Below are positions 34,742 to 43,617 of a DNA stretch of 64,000 bases, one piece after another; positions within the stretch are counted from its first letter, which is position 1, and every line of letters starts with the position of its first letter. This DNA is from Danxiaibacter flavus (GTDB taxonomy: Bacteria > Bacteroidota > Bacteroidia > Chitinophagales > Chitinophagaceae). Both the position numbers and the translations under genes were made by a program. Where the stretch lies: positions 1,054,001 to 1,118,000 of the forward strand of contig NZ_JAULBC010000001.1 in NCBI RefSeq assembly GCF_041060425.1. Direction: 5' to 3'. Under the pieces are notes generated by a model that saw nothing but the letters and a program-made list of their open reading frames with translations, did not search any database and had not been told where the DNA came from.

Positions 34742-34806
34742 TAGTCGTAATAATTTTTGTATTTGCTCGAATGTGGTTCGTCCGCCCCAAAACGAACAAA
34801 CGGCTG

Positions 34807-34814
34807 CAAAAATA
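34807..34814 (-). promoter_or_regulatory. -7 box upstream of metG
   Basis: TATTTTTG on the minus strand matches TAnnTTTG; no well-spaced -33 TTTG is visible. Confidence 0.4.
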
Positions 34815-34909
34815 AACAATTAAGGGCAAAGGTTCGTGGAAGGGTGAGTTTGGGGCTAAATCCTTCAAACTCATAGCAGAAAAATATTTAATTTACCGTT
34901 CTTAGAAGT

Positions 34910-34940
34910 TTTACGTTGTAAGTTATACGTTGTACGTTTG
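34910..34940. repeat. Heptamer array, TACGTTG family
   Basis: TTACGTTG, TAAGTTA, TACGTTG, TACGTTT between the divergent metG and LD-carboxypeptidase genes; it is the reverse complement of the ACGTATA/ACGTACA family at 16370 and 17727. Confidence 0.7.
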
Positions 34941-34991
34941 CTCAAGCGGTGTTTAGTCGGCTTACAACCCTTATACATAATTTATTGTCAG

Positions 34992-36017
34992 GTGAATAGA
35001 AAAAACTTCCTTCAACATACAGGCCTACTAATAGCTGGGGCGGGTGTATCCAACAGTGTGATGGCTGCAACAAACTCTTCAGCACATTCCTGGATCATTC
35101 CACCATATTTGCAAAAAGGTGATACGATCGGGATAACATCTCCTGCAGGGTATATTCTTGAAAAAGATATTCAGTCCGCCGTTCAGAAGATCCAATCCTG
35201 GGGCTTTAAGGTTGAAATAGGAAAGACGATTGGTACACGCGACGGAAGTCTTGGTGGTACAGATGCCGCGCGACTGACCGATTTTCAAAACATGCTTAAC
35301 AGCCGGCATATTAAAGCAATTTTATGTGCGCGTGGTGGCTATGGCCTGGTGCGGATCATCGATCAGATGGATTTTAGCAAGCTGCGTGCTCATCCAAAAT
35401 GGATCATTGGATTTAGCGACATAACGGTGCTGCATTGCCACATCAATAACAATCATCGGATTGCAACTATTCATTCGAAAATGTGTAATAGTTTCCCGGA
35501 TGACTGGGCAAAAGCAGATCCCGTTCAGGTGCAAACAATTGAATCCATACAAAAGGTTCTTACCGGCACAAAAATGAGCTATAATGCGCCTTATAATGCT
35601 TTCAACAGAACTGGAAAAGCTTCGGGTATTTTGGTTGGGGGCAATCTTAGAACAATGGAAAACCTTGCTGCTACAGATTCTGATATTGATACGCACGGCA
35701 AAATATTATTTGTGGAAGATACCGGGGAATATCTTTACAATATAGACCGGATGTTCTGGAGTTTTAAACGCACAGGCAAATTAAAGCATCTTGGAGGGTT
35801 AATTGTTGGCGGCTTTAATACCAAAGCAGAAACTAATCCTGACGATGAGTTTACAAAAAGCCTGTTTGAAATAGTGATGGAAAAAGTAAAGCCTTATAAC
35901 TATCCCGTTTGTTTTGATTTTCCTGTGGGACATCAGAAGAATAATTTTGCGCTGAAATGTGGTGTGAGACACAGGTTGACTGTGGCGAGCGAGGGAAGTT
36001 CTTTAATTGAAAATTGA
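34992..36017 (+). CDS. Exported LD-carboxypeptidase (peptidase S66), copy 1
   Basis: S66 peptidases remove the terminal D-alanine from murein tetrapeptides during peptidoglycan recycling. The catalytic Ser is in WIIGFSD, the Glu in FVEDTGEYLYN and the His in VGHQKNNF, so the triad is complete. The protein (341 residues with the GTG start at 34992) begins VNRKNFLQHTGLLIAGAG, which looks like a Tat-type or Sec signal, so this copy is exported, in contrast to copy 2. No ATG fits the N-terminus. The last residues IEN and the stop lie inside a TTGAAAA array. Confidence 0.86.
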   Translation: MNRKNFLQHTGLLIAGAGVSNSVMAATNSSAHSWIIPPYLQKGDTIGITSPAGYILEKDIQSAVQKIQSWGFKVEIGKTIGTRDGSLGGTDAARLTDFQNMLNSRHIKAILCARGGYGLVRIIDQMDFSKLRAHPKWIIGFSDITVLHCHINNNHRIATIHSKMCNSFPDDWAKADPVQVQTIESIQKVLTGTKMSYNAPYNAFNRTGKASGILVGGNLRTMENLAATDSDIDTHGKILFVEDTGEYLYNIDRMFWSFKRTGKLKHLGGLIVGGFNTKAETNPDDEFTKSLFEIVMEKVKPYNYPVCFDFPVGHQKNNFALKCGVRHRLTVASEGSSLIEN

Positions 36018-36037
36018 AAATGGACAATTGAAAATGA
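36006..36037 (+). repeat. Heptamer array, TTGAAAA family, containing the stop of LD-carboxypeptidase 1
   Basis: ATTGAAA, ATTGAAA, ATGGACA, ATTGAAA, ATG. The TGA at 36015-36017 is inside. Confidence 0.85.
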
Positions 36038-36044
36038 TGGCTAA

Positions 36045-36247
36045 ATGTGCGAATGTGCGAATTTGTAAATGTGCGAATCCGTGTACTTCGTATTCGTACT
36101 TAAAACGATTTATTAGAAAACAATATTCATAATAATTACAACATTCAATTGAGTTAGTAGAGCTGATAGCTGATAGCTGATAGCTCAAAGCTATTTTCAA
36201 TTGTGTCGATAAAGCTGACAGCTGATAGCTGAAAGCTCAAAGCTCTA
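36045..36247. repeat. Mixed repeat block before LD-carboxypeptidase 2
   Basis: From left to right: 8-nt ATGTGCGA units (36045-36079), GTACTTC-type units (36083-36101), and two AGCTGAT arrays (36160-36192 and 36212-36247). The last one ends 3 bp before the ATG, so the ribosome-binding region of the next gene is itself repeat sequence. Confidence 0.8.
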
Positions 36248-36249
36248 CT

Positions 36250-37158
36250 ATGATTATTCCTCCTTATCTTAAAAAAGGTGATACTATTGGCATTGTTTGT
36301 CCTTCAGGATATATGCCATTTGAAAAAGCGCAGACCTGTATTGATACGCTGCAACAATGGGGCTACAAAGTAAAAGTGGGTAAAACATTGGGCAATCAGT
36401 CCAATTATTTTTCAGGAACTGACGAAGAGCGGCTTGCTGACCTGCAGGCTATGCTGGATGATAAAAGTGTGCATGCTATATTGTGTGGAAGAGGAGGATA
36501 TGGTTTAAGCAGGATTGTTGATGATATAGATTTCCGTCATTTTAAAAAACATCCGAAGTGGATCATTGGTTACAGTGATATTACACTGCTACATGCGCAT
36601 TTATATACAAAATTGAAAACGGCGTCCCTGCATTCTCCGATGGCTGCAGCGTTTAATGATGGCGGTGCTAAAAATGAATTTGTGCTGTCTTTGAAAAAAG
36701 CGTTAGAAGGGAAACACTCCCAATACAACACACTGCCACATGCATTAAACAGAAAGGGTGTTGCACAGGGAGAACTTATTGGGGGAAATCTTTCCTTAGT
36801 GATCAATATCATTGGATCAGTTTCAGACTTCAAAACAAAAAGTACAATATTGTTTTTGGAAGATGTGGGTGAATACATCTACAGCGTTGACAGAATGATG
36901 ATGCAATTAAAGCGCGCCGGTAAATTAGATAATCTTTCCGGTCTTGTAGTCGGTGGATTTACCGATATGAAAGACACCACGATTCCTTTTGGTCAAAACG
37001 TATACGACGCCATTTACGATAAGGTTAAAGAATATAGTTACCCTGTCTGTTTTGACTTTCCGGTGAGCCACACAGATCGCAATTATGCCTTAAAAGTTGG
37101 TGTAAATCATGAACTTACGATAAATAAAACCAAGGTATTGCTGAAAGAATTACATTAA
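36250..37158 (+). CDS. Cytoplasmic LD-carboxypeptidase (peptidase S66), copy 2
   Basis: A 302-residue S66 peptidase without signal peptide. Ser is in WIIGYSD, Glu in FLEDVGEYIYS and His in VSHTDRNYAL. This is the location expected for the classical LdcA, which acts on imported murein tetrapeptides in the cytoplasm. It is about half identical to the exported copy immediately upstream, so the two probably arose by tandem duplication and then took separate compartments. Confidence 0.92.
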   Translation: MIIPPYLKKGDTIGIVCPSGYMPFEKAQTCIDTLQQWGYKVKVGKTLGNQSNYFSGTDEERLADLQAMLDDKSVHAILCGRGGYGLSRIVDDIDFRHFKKHPKWIIGYSDITLLHAHLYTKLKTASLHSPMAAAFNDGGAKNEFVLSLKKALEGKHSQYNTLPHALNRKGVAQGELIGGNLSLVINIIGSVSDFKTKSTILFLEDVGEYIYSVDRMMMQLKRAGKLDNLSGLVVGGFTDMKDTTIPFGQNVYDAIYDKVKEYSYPVCFDFPVSHTDRNYALKVGVNHELTINKTKVLLKELH

Positions 37159-37221
37159 TGCTGTACCGTTAATTGTGGCTATGCTGGCACAGAATTTTCA
37201 TTACAATTCTAAACGTTAGTT

Positions 37222-37500
37222 ATGAAAAAGGAAGCTGCAAAAGATACCCATCCCATCACAAAGAAAGAGGATGTCCAAAAAAGCAATGACGAACATATAG
37301 ACCAGGATTTTGAAGGTTTTCCTCATAATCCCGCGAAAGAAGATATCATCAATCCAAAGACAAAAGAAGATGCAAAAACGGCAGGCTTAAAGAAAGAGGA
37401 TATCAAAAAGATGGAAAAGAAGGATGATGACGAGATATATTCCGTTGGCTCCGGCGGCGCATTTGACGCAACGGAAGATGTGAGCGAAGACGAAGATTAG
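37222..37500 (+). CDS. Small highly charged protein
   Basis: A 92-residue protein made almost entirely of Lys, Asp, Glu, Thr and Pro, with no hydrophobic core and therefore probably disordered. It begins with an ATG 63 bp after LD-carboxypeptidase 2. I do not recognise a domain. The acidic tail (TEDVSEDED) and KKED/KKEDI repeats suggest a nucleic-acid- or protein-binding or stress-protective role, but this is only composition. Confidence 0.6.
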   Translation: MKKEAAKDTHPITKKEDVQKSNDEHIDQDFEGFPHNPAKEDIINPKTKEDAKTAGLKKEDIKKMEKKDDDEIYSVGSGGAFDATEDVSEDED

Positions 37501-37980
37501 GGTGAACCACGGAGACACGACGACACGAAAGAAACACAAAGGTTTTTGAAACCCGTCCGATCCGGCACGGGCGGGCACGAAAGCACGAAGGACACAAAGG
37601 TGCACAAAGTAAGTATTGCATATTATGCTTGAACGCCACTAATATATACAATTGAACCAGGAAGGCGCACTACCTAAAGAAACATAAAGGTTTTTGAAAC
37701 CCGTCCGATCCGGCACGGGCGGGCACGAAGGACACAAAGGTGCACAAAGTAAGTGTTCCATATTATGCTTGAACGCTATTAATCTATATAATTGAACCAG
37801 AAAGGCACGCGACACGAAAGAAACACAAAGGTTTTTGAAACCCGTCCGATCCGGCACGGGCGGGCACGAAGGACACAAAGGGCAAAAGCGTCAAGAGATT
37901 TTCCGCTCCGATCATTGTCAATTCTCCATTTTCAATTTTCAATTAACTAAGTGTTCCTCCGTGTCGCCCTGTCTCCGTGG
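37501..37980. other. Gene-free spacer of long tandem repeats
   Basis: No supported gene. Open frames on the minus strand here are repeat sequence. The content is three copies of a 140-bp unit and, at the right end, TTCAATT and CCGTGTCGCC-type repeat bits that reach the dipeptidase stop codon. Confidence 0.7.
37519..37885. repeat. Three tandem copies of a ~145-bp repeat with a GC-rich hairpin
   Basis: Copies start near 37519, 37670 and 37811; the third is truncated. Each carries GACACGAAAGAAACACAAAGG, then the hairpin CCCGTCCG-ATC-CGGcACGGG, then CACGAAGGACACAAAGG and a TATTATGCTTGAACGC stretch. The spacing of the core is 148 and 141 bp. The ACACGAAAG/ACACAAAGG parts have a period of about 9. 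Confidence 0.9.
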
Positions 37981-39051
37981 TTACAAAGCTTTGCGCATGA
38001 AGCGCAGCCAGTTGCCGTGCATCACGTTTTTAATATCTTCCTGTGAATATCCCCGTTTGCTTAACAACACAGGAACTTTCTGTAAATCTGCTATCGTTTC
38101 AAGATCATAAGGGCATTGCTCTTTTCCAAAAGCGCCGTCAAGATCACTGCCAATTCCAATGTGAAGTGCGTTGCCTGCAAGCTGGCAAATATGATCCATG
38201 TGATCCACCATCTTTTCCAGGTTACAATTCATCTGCTCCGGTGTAGACTGGTGGCGTATCCAGCCGGGAACCATCATCCATGCATCAAGCGCACCGCCGA
38301 TTACAGCGCCTCTTTCAATCAGTACTTTGATTTGTTCATCGCTGAACTGGCGATTGTGATTCACCAGTGCTCTACAGTTATTATGGCTGGCCCAGACATT
38401 TCCTTTGAAAATTTCCATGGCATCCCAAAAGGCATCATCACACAAATGTGTTGCATCCAGGATCATATCCAGCCGGTCCATCTCTTTTAAAAGTTGCTTG
38501 CCTTGCTCGTTCAGGTGACCAGTTGCATCAGTTCCATTTGCATAGCGGCCGGGTCCGTAATGAGCTGGTCCTACGGCGCGCAAACCATTTGCATAAGCCC
38601 GTTCAAGATGTTGTATTGTAACGAGGGAGTCGGCGCCTTCCAGACTAAGAATAAAACCAATGGGTTTGGCTGTGTTCTCAATGTCCTCGTTTGTCCATAA
38701 AGTAATATGCTGCTCAAGGCCAGCAACATTTTTTATCATTACCATTTCGCCGGCTGCTTCCATTGACTTATACCATGATAATTGTGCCTGAGTTTGCGCC
38801 CAGGCCTGTTCAGGTGAATGCCACCCCGGTAAAGGATTGTCCGGTGCAACATATCTCGCGATCTGTGTAGCCACCACAAGACCAATATTTCCCTGTCTCA
38901 ACGCGGGCAGCGACACCGTTCCTTTGGCTCTGTCCGGTTTATCAGTAAGGCCTTTTTCTCTTTCCCTGATGTTTGCAATGCTCTCGCGCAGATCCCTGTT
39001 CCACTCCATTGCATTCATGCTTAAATCTAAATGAGCGTCTATTGTAAACAT
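37981..39051 (-). CDS. Membrane dipeptidase-type metallopeptidase (M19)
   Basis: A 356-residue M19 dipeptidase. The binuclear zinc ligands are His7 and Asp9 (DAHLD), the bridging Glu in LSLEGADS, and His residues in DATHLCDD and ASHNNCRALVNH. The family cleaves dipeptides with a C-terminal D- or L-residue, including L-X-D-Y dipeptides. No signal peptide is visible. It is the last gene of a minus-strand set with a D-amino-acid PLP enzyme, RidA and a GntP transporter, which suggests that it supplies D-amino acids from dipeptides. Start ATG at 39051. Confidence 0.9.
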   Translation of the reverse strand: MFTIDAHLDLSMNAMEWNRDLRESIANIREREKGLTDKPDRAKGTVSLPALRQGNIGLVVATQIARYVAPDNPLPGWHSPEQAWAQTQAQLSWYKSMEAAGEMVMIKNVAGLEQHITLWTNEDIENTAKPIGFILSLEGADSLVTIQHLERAYANGLRAVGPAHYGPGRYANGTDATGHLNEQGKQLLKEMDRLDMILDATHLCDDAFWDAMEIFKGNVWASHNNCRALVNHNRQFSDEQIKVLIERGAVIGGALDAWMMVPGWIRHQSTPEQMNCNLEKMVDHMDHICQLAGNALHIGIGSDLDGAFGKEQCPYDLETIADLQKVPVLLSKRGYSQEDIKNVMHGNWLRFMRKAL

Positions 39052-39074
39052 ATTCAAAGTTCAAAAGATTGTGT

Positions 39075-39161
39075 AATTGAAAATTGAAAGTTGACAATTG
39101 AAAATGATAGAAAACCGGCAGTAACCTTCATTTTCAATTTTCAATTGTCAACTTTCAATTA
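39075..39161. repeat. Inverted pair of TTGAAAA arrays
   Basis: A plus-sense array (39075-39108: ATTGAAA, ATTGAAA, GTTGACA, ATTGAAA, ATG) faces a minus-sense one (39129-39161) that begins in the TAA stop of the PLP enzyme gene. The arms are complementary over about 30 nt and could form a long hairpin. Confidence 0.85.
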
Positions 39162-40259
39162 AATGTTTATTTTTCTTTTTCTCGCAACAACATCCCAAAA
39201 GCCAACTGCATTGTTGTTTTCTATCACAACAGCAGTATCATATAAGGCAACGGTGGGGCATATATGTACCGGTACGGCATACAAAACATCCCCGATGGTA
39301 TATATGGAAGCGTCCGGCACTTTAATCACCATATGCTCCTCACTTTGTGAAACGGGTAATGCTTCAGGTGCATTGAGAAAAGCTACCCTTGGCAGGGGAT
39401 TTTCAGCAGCAACAGATTTGTGCCCCAGATCAAGACAGACAGTCTGATGATCAATCAATGAGATTACACGCGTAATAACAAGTGCCGCGTATTCAAAAGG
39501 TTCATCCGGTGCGATCTGTTTGTAACCCCAATCCCAGAAAACAAATGTCCCGGGACTACATTCGACATTTTCGCGATGTATATGCGTGGGGAATGTTGGC
39601 GTGCCACCCACTACCACGGTCAAAGGGTGGTTCGTTACAGACTCAAGGGCTTCTGAAAGTATAAGCACTTTTTGAAAAGCCTCGTCACTTTTATGTTGGC
39701 GAACGGTCAAATCAGTATCGCGAATGTTGCCATCATATGCATGCAATCCAATTACCCTTATGAATGGCAACAATTGAATCGCTTCGAACAAATACAAAGC
39801 GTGTGCTGGTTGTATACCGGTTCTGTTCATGCCGGTGTTTAAGTCGATGTACACATGTATTGTCTGCTCATATTTTTGACCCAGCTCTGACAAATGCTGC
39901 GCAGGGACGATGTGATCAACAAGACAGGAAAAATAAGTAGCCGGATACTGCTTGATGAGCTCAATAAACCTTTCGGCTTTTGGACCAACAGGTTGATAAG
40001 CCAGCAATACATCTTTTGCGTTTATCTGTGCAAGCATCTCGGCTTCAGCAATGGTTGCGCATTTAAACTTGCTGATGCCTGCATCCATCATCAGGGAGCA
40101 AACTTCCGCAATCTTGTTTGTTTTAACATGTGGCCGCAACTTATTTGGATCGCCAATCATTCTAACGGCACGCGCAATATTTTGTCTTACGCGATCCCTA
40201 TAAACAACCAATGCAGGAGAGTCTATCGTGGAAATATTTTCTATCTCAAACCAATCCAT
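39159..40259 (-). CDS. D-threonine aldolase / D-serine dehydratase-type PLP enzyme
   Basis: A 366-residue fold-III PLP enzyme of the D-threonine aldolase and DSD1 group. The PLP lysine is Lys46 in LRPHVKTNK; the C-terminal VHICPTVALYD holds the His and Cys that bind the metal ion in this group. It should act on D-serine, D-threonine or 3-hydroxy-D-aspartate. The nearby RidA and the GntP-type transporter fit a D-serine dehydratase, which releases 2-aminoacrylate that RidA hydrolyses to pyruvate. Aldolase activity giving glycine cannot be excluded. Confidence 0.85.
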   Translation of the reverse strand: MDWFEIENISTIDSPALVVYRDRVRQNIARAVRMIGDPNKLRPHVKTNKIAEVCSLMMDAGISKFKCATIAEAEMLAQINAKDVLLAYQPVGPKAERFIELIKQYPATYFSCLVDHIVPAQHLSELGQKYEQTIHVYIDLNTGMNRTGIQPAHALYLFEAIQLLPFIRVIGLHAYDGNIRDTDLTVRQHKSDEAFQKVLILSEALESVTNHPLTVVVGGTPTFPTHIHRENVECSPGTFVFWDWGYKQIAPDEPFEYAALVITRVISLIDHQTVCLDLGHKSVAAENPLPRVAFLNAPEALPVSQSEEHMVIKVPDASIYTIGDVLYAVPVHICPTVALYDTAVVIENNNAVGFWDVVARKRKINI

Positions 40260-40295
40260 AGAACTTACGTGTTTTGAGAAAAAATAAAATTGAAG

Positions 40296-40400
40296 TCAAA
40301 ATTCAAAAATCAAAATTCAAAACGATGAATGTTTGTAACTGGCTTAGTTGTTTGCCTGCGGGATACTATTTTGAATTTTGACTTTTAACCTTTGAATTTA
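40296..40400. repeat. Inverted pair of TCAAAAT arrays
   Basis: TCAAAAT, TCAAAAA, TCAAAAT, TCAAAAC (40296-40323) faces its reverse complement (40368-40400), which starts near the stop of the ridA-like gene. The arms could pair across a 45-nt loop. Confidence 0.8.
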
Positions 40401-40862
40401 TTACTCTAGTTCAAATAAAGCTTCTATTTCAACAGGAATGTTTTCTGGCAGTGAGCCCATGCCCACGGCGCTTCTTACGCCGATGCCATTGTCCTCGCCC
40501 CAGATCTTTGTAAATAATTCGCTGCATCCGTTGATGATATAAGGATGTTTTCCAAAATCAGGCGTGCAGTTCACCATACCCAGCACTTTAATCACTCTTT
40601 TTATTTTATCCAGCGAACCAAGATTGGTTTTTATGGTAGATAAGATGGTCAGGCCAACCTGTTGAGCAGCCAGTTTTCCTTCGTCTTCATTTAATCCCTG
40701 GCCAACGCGGCCAAAAATTAAAGTGCCGTCAGTCTGAACAGGACCGTGTCCCGATACATAACAATGCTTGCCATCTATAACTAAAGGCTTATAAACACCC
40801 TTGGGTGCCGGAGCTGGAGGAAGTGTCAATCCAAGTTGTTCGAATCTTTCGTCTGCGGTCAT
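40401..40862 (-). CDS. RidA family enamine/imine deaminase
   Basis: A 153-residue member of the RidA/YjgF superfamily. The catalytic arginine is in GVRSAVGMGSLP and is followed by VEIEALFEL, the family end signature. RidA proteins hydrolyse reactive enamines such as 2-aminoacrylate. The protein is about 25 residues longer than E. coli RidA at its N-terminus, as in some other Rid subfamilies. It lies between the PLP enzyme and the transporter, on the same strand. Confidence 0.9.
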   Translation of the reverse strand: MTADERFEQLGLTLPPAPAPKGVYKPLVIDGKHCYVSGHGPVQTDGTLIFGRVGQGLNEDEGKLAAQQVGLTILSTIKTNLGSLDKIKRVIKVLGMVNCTPDFGKHPYIINGCSELFTKIWGEDNGIGVRSAVGMGSLPENIPVEIEALFELE

Positions 40863-41040
40863 TGTGTTGATTTTTATAAGAAATAGGTCAAAAGTAAAAA
40901 GTCAGAACTAAAAAAACATCACAGCCGGGAGTCACAGTTCAACTACCTAAAATACTATATTTTTTCTGTGATAGCGCCGCAAAGGTTTTTAATGCATTCA
41001 CGCTAATGAACGTGCGAGGATGCAGAAGCGTTCAGCACAT

Positions 41041-42357
41041 TTATTTTACAAAATAGTTCAACATAAATACACCAATTAACCCGACAACGGAAACGATGGT
41101 TTCCATAAAGCTCCAGGTTCTTATTGTTTGCTTGAAAGACAGGTTGAAATATTCTTTGAACAGCCAGAAGCCGGGGTCATTTACATGAGAAAACATCAGG
41201 CTGCCGGCGCCGGTGGCCAATACCATCAAACTGGGGTTTACACCACTGCTTGCAATAAGTGGTGCTACAATACCTGCCGTTGTGAGGCCTGCAACAGTTG
41301 CAGAACCTACGCTTACTCTTATTATGGCGCTAATGCTCCACGCAACAAACAGCGGATGAACGTTCATGGTTTGCAGAGAGCTTGCAATCTGGTTGCTAAT
41401 GCCTGTATCTGTAAGCACTTGTTTTAAAGCACCTGCGCCGCCTATTACAAAAATGATCATTGAGATGTCCTTAACCGCATCACCTAGTGAATTGCTTACA
41501 TCGTTAACGGTCCTCCCTTGACGAACACCCAGTGTATAAATACCGGTGATAACGGTAAGCAGCATTGCGGTAACCGGTTCGCCGAGGGATATGATAATTG
41601 TTTTTAACATGGATTCTTCGTGAAGAACCGATTTGGTTATGGCTGCGGTTGTTATTAAAATAACGGGAAGAAAAGCTGTTATAATACTATTGAACATGCC
41701 CGGTAGTTCATTTTCCTGTTTGTGTTTAACAGCAAAAGTATCTATTGGTTTGGCGTTGAAATTTCGCAATGTCATAGCAAATACAGGACCTGCAAGTATA
41801 ATAGCCGGTACAGCTACAATCAATCCTAACAGCAATGTTTGTCCCAGGTCTGCATGAAACTGTTGCACCAAAGCTGTCGGAGATGGGTGTGGTGGCAGAT
41901 ATCCATGTGTAACAGATAATGCGGACAGAGCCGGCAATCCAATATAAACAGCCGGTAACTTGTATCGTGATGCAATGCTGATAATCAAAGGAACAAGCAG
42001 AACAAATCCGACATTGTAAAATAGCGGAATGCCAATTACAAAAGCTGTAACTACCAGTGCCCAAACCAGGTTTTTTCTTCCGAACCCCTTCACCAATCCA
42101 TTGGCAATTCTTTCGGCTGCCCCGCTATCAGCAACCAGCTTACCCAGCATGGCACCAAGGCCGATGATAGCAACAAGCGACCCCAATATATCGCCGATCC
42201 CTTTTTGAACCGAAGTGCTTATTGAAATAATATCCTGTCCATGCGCAAGACCAATGAGAATAGAAACGACAAGAAACGAAAGAAATGCATTTAGCTTAAC
42301 ACCCGTTATTAAAACGATCAACAAAATAATTCCGGCAATAAGTATGATATATGACAT
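41041..42357 (-). CDS. GntP family H+ symporter (gluconate or D-serine type)
   Basis: A 438-residue transporter with about 12 membrane helices and GntP family signatures (IPLFYNVGFVLLVPL; THGYLPPHPSPTAL; SVGSATVAGLTTAG). Characterised members carry gluconate, other sugar acids, or D-serine (DsdX). The context with a D-amino-acid PLP enzyme, RidA and dipeptidase makes D-serine or a related D-amino acid the better guess. It is the first gene of the set. Confidence 0.9.
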   Translation of the reverse strand: MSYIILIAGIILLIVLITGVKLNAFLSFLVVSILIGLAHGQDIISISTSVQKGIGDILGSLVAIIGLGAMLGKLVADSGAAERIANGLVKGFGRKNLVWALVVTAFVIGIPLFYNVGFVLLVPLIISIASRYKLPAVYIGLPALSALSVTHGYLPPHPSPTALVQQFHADLGQTLLLGLIVAVPAIILAGPVFAMTLRNFNAKPIDTFAVKHKQENELPGMFNSIITAFLPVILITTAAITKSVLHEESMLKTIIISLGEPVTAMLLTVITGIYTLGVRQGRTVNDVSNSLGDAVKDISMIIFVIGGAGALKQVLTDTGISNQIASSLQTMNVHPLFVAWSISAIIRVSVGSATVAGLTTAGIVAPLIASSGVNPSLMVLATGAGSLMFSHVNDPGFWLFKEYFNLSFKQTIRTWSFMETIVSVVGLIGVFMLNYFVK

Positions 42358-42523
42358 GCAAGCTAGTTGGTTGTTTTAAGTAATAGAAAAGGAAGATAGC
42401 CAATATTTGCCTATTAATATTCCATCATTTCGGTGAGATTGGAATTTTTAAGGATATGGCTGTTGATTAGTTGGCATGAATTGTTTATCGAACTTCCCGG
42501 CACGATTCATTATCGGAATCAAT

Positions 42524-42531
42524 TAACTTTG
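42524..42531 (+). promoter_or_regulatory. -7 box upstream of oxyR
   Basis: TAACTTTG matches TAnnTTTG, 30 bp before the ATG; no -33 TTG at the right distance. Confidence 0.4.
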
Positions 42532-42561
42532 CGTTTTAATAGATAAAAATTATCAGTAGAG

Positions 42562-43497
42562 ATGACCTTTACACAGTTAGAATATATAGTTGCGGTAGAT
42601 ACATACAGACATTTTGCAGAAGCGGCTTCACAATGCTATGTAACCCAGCCAACCCTGAGCATGCAGATTCAGAAGCTGGAAGAAGAACTGGGCGTTAAGA
42701 TTTTTGACAGGAGTAAACAGCCGGTATTGCCAACCGAACCTGGCATTGAAATTATTGAACAGGCAAGAAAAGTTCTTGCTGAACGCGATGCACTTACCGA
42801 AATGATAGAAGCTAAAAAAGGTATTGTAAATGGCGAACTGAAAATTGGCATTATTCCAACGTTGGCGCCCTATTTACTGCCCTTGTTTATACCCGGATTT
42901 GCGAAGAAATATCCCAAAGTGAAAGTTATTGTGCACGAATTAACTACAGATCTGATACTGGCTCGGTTGCGTGAAGGGAAAATAGATGTGGGCGTACTGG
43001 TTACTCCGTTGAATGAGCATGGTATTAAAGAACATATTCTCTTCTATGAAGAGCTGCTGGTGTATGTTTCTAAAAACAACGATGCGTACAAAAAGAGTTA
43101 TGTTCTTGCAAAAGATATTGACCCCAGCAAATTGTGGTTGCTGGAGGAAGGCCATTGTTTCCGTTCCCAGATCATTAACCTGTGCGAGCTGAAGAAAAGT
43201 AGTAAGGAAGGTAATCTCTTCGAATATGAAGCAGGAAGCCTGGAGACATTGCGCCGGTTGGTGGATCTAAATGATGGCATAACCATTCTTCCGGAACTGG
43301 CAACGATGGATATTTCTCCCAAACAGCAACAGAACCTCCGTTATTTCAAAAATCCCGTTCCTGTAAGGGAAGTGAGTATTGTAACACACCGTGATTTTGT
43401 AAAAAAGAAATTGGTGGAGCTGTTGAAAAAAGAGATCCTTGCTTCAATACCGGATAAAATAAAGAAGAATAAAAAGACGACGGTAGTGCCTATTTAA
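42562..43497 (+). CDS. oxyR: OxyR, LysR-type peroxide sensor
   Basis: A 311-residue LysR regulator with an N-terminal winged HTH (MTFTQLEYIVAVDTYRHFAEAA) and a C-terminal sensing domain. The two redox cysteines in EGHCFRSQIINLC fall at 199 and 208, exactly the positions and spacing of E. coli OxyR, so peroxide sensing by a disulfide is strongly supported. Katalase or ahpC-type targets are not in the window. It diverges from the GntP gene, 204 bp away, and could also control that operon. Confidence 0.93.
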   Translation: MTFTQLEYIVAVDTYRHFAEAASQCYVTQPTLSMQIQKLEEELGVKIFDRSKQPVLPTEPGIEIIEQARKVLAERDALTEMIEAKKGIVNGELKIGIIPTLAPYLLPLFIPGFAKKYPKVKVIVHELTTDLILARLREGKIDVGVLVTPLNEHGIKEHILFYEELLVYVSKNNDAYKKSYVLAKDIDPSKLWLLEEGHCFRSQIINLCELKKSSKEGNLFEYEAGSLETLRRLVDLNDGITILPELATMDISPKQQQNLRYFKNPVPVREVSIVTHRDFVKKKLVELLKKEILASIPDKIKKNKKTTVVPI

Positions 43498-43617
43498 TGG
43501 AGAATTGAAAAGGGAAAATTGATAATGGGATTAGAGTTGTCTGGATCCGGATTTATGGGATGAAAGGATTGTCAGGATTAGAATCGTTTGGTGAATGGCG
43601 ACAGCACAATATTTAAT

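Noticed and set aside
37403..37878. Open frames on the minus strand (up to 82 codons) with CPSCPPVPDR-type repeats
   Set aside because: They are translations of the 145-bp tandem repeat; Cys/Pro content and duplication come from the repeat unit. No start signal or family similarity.
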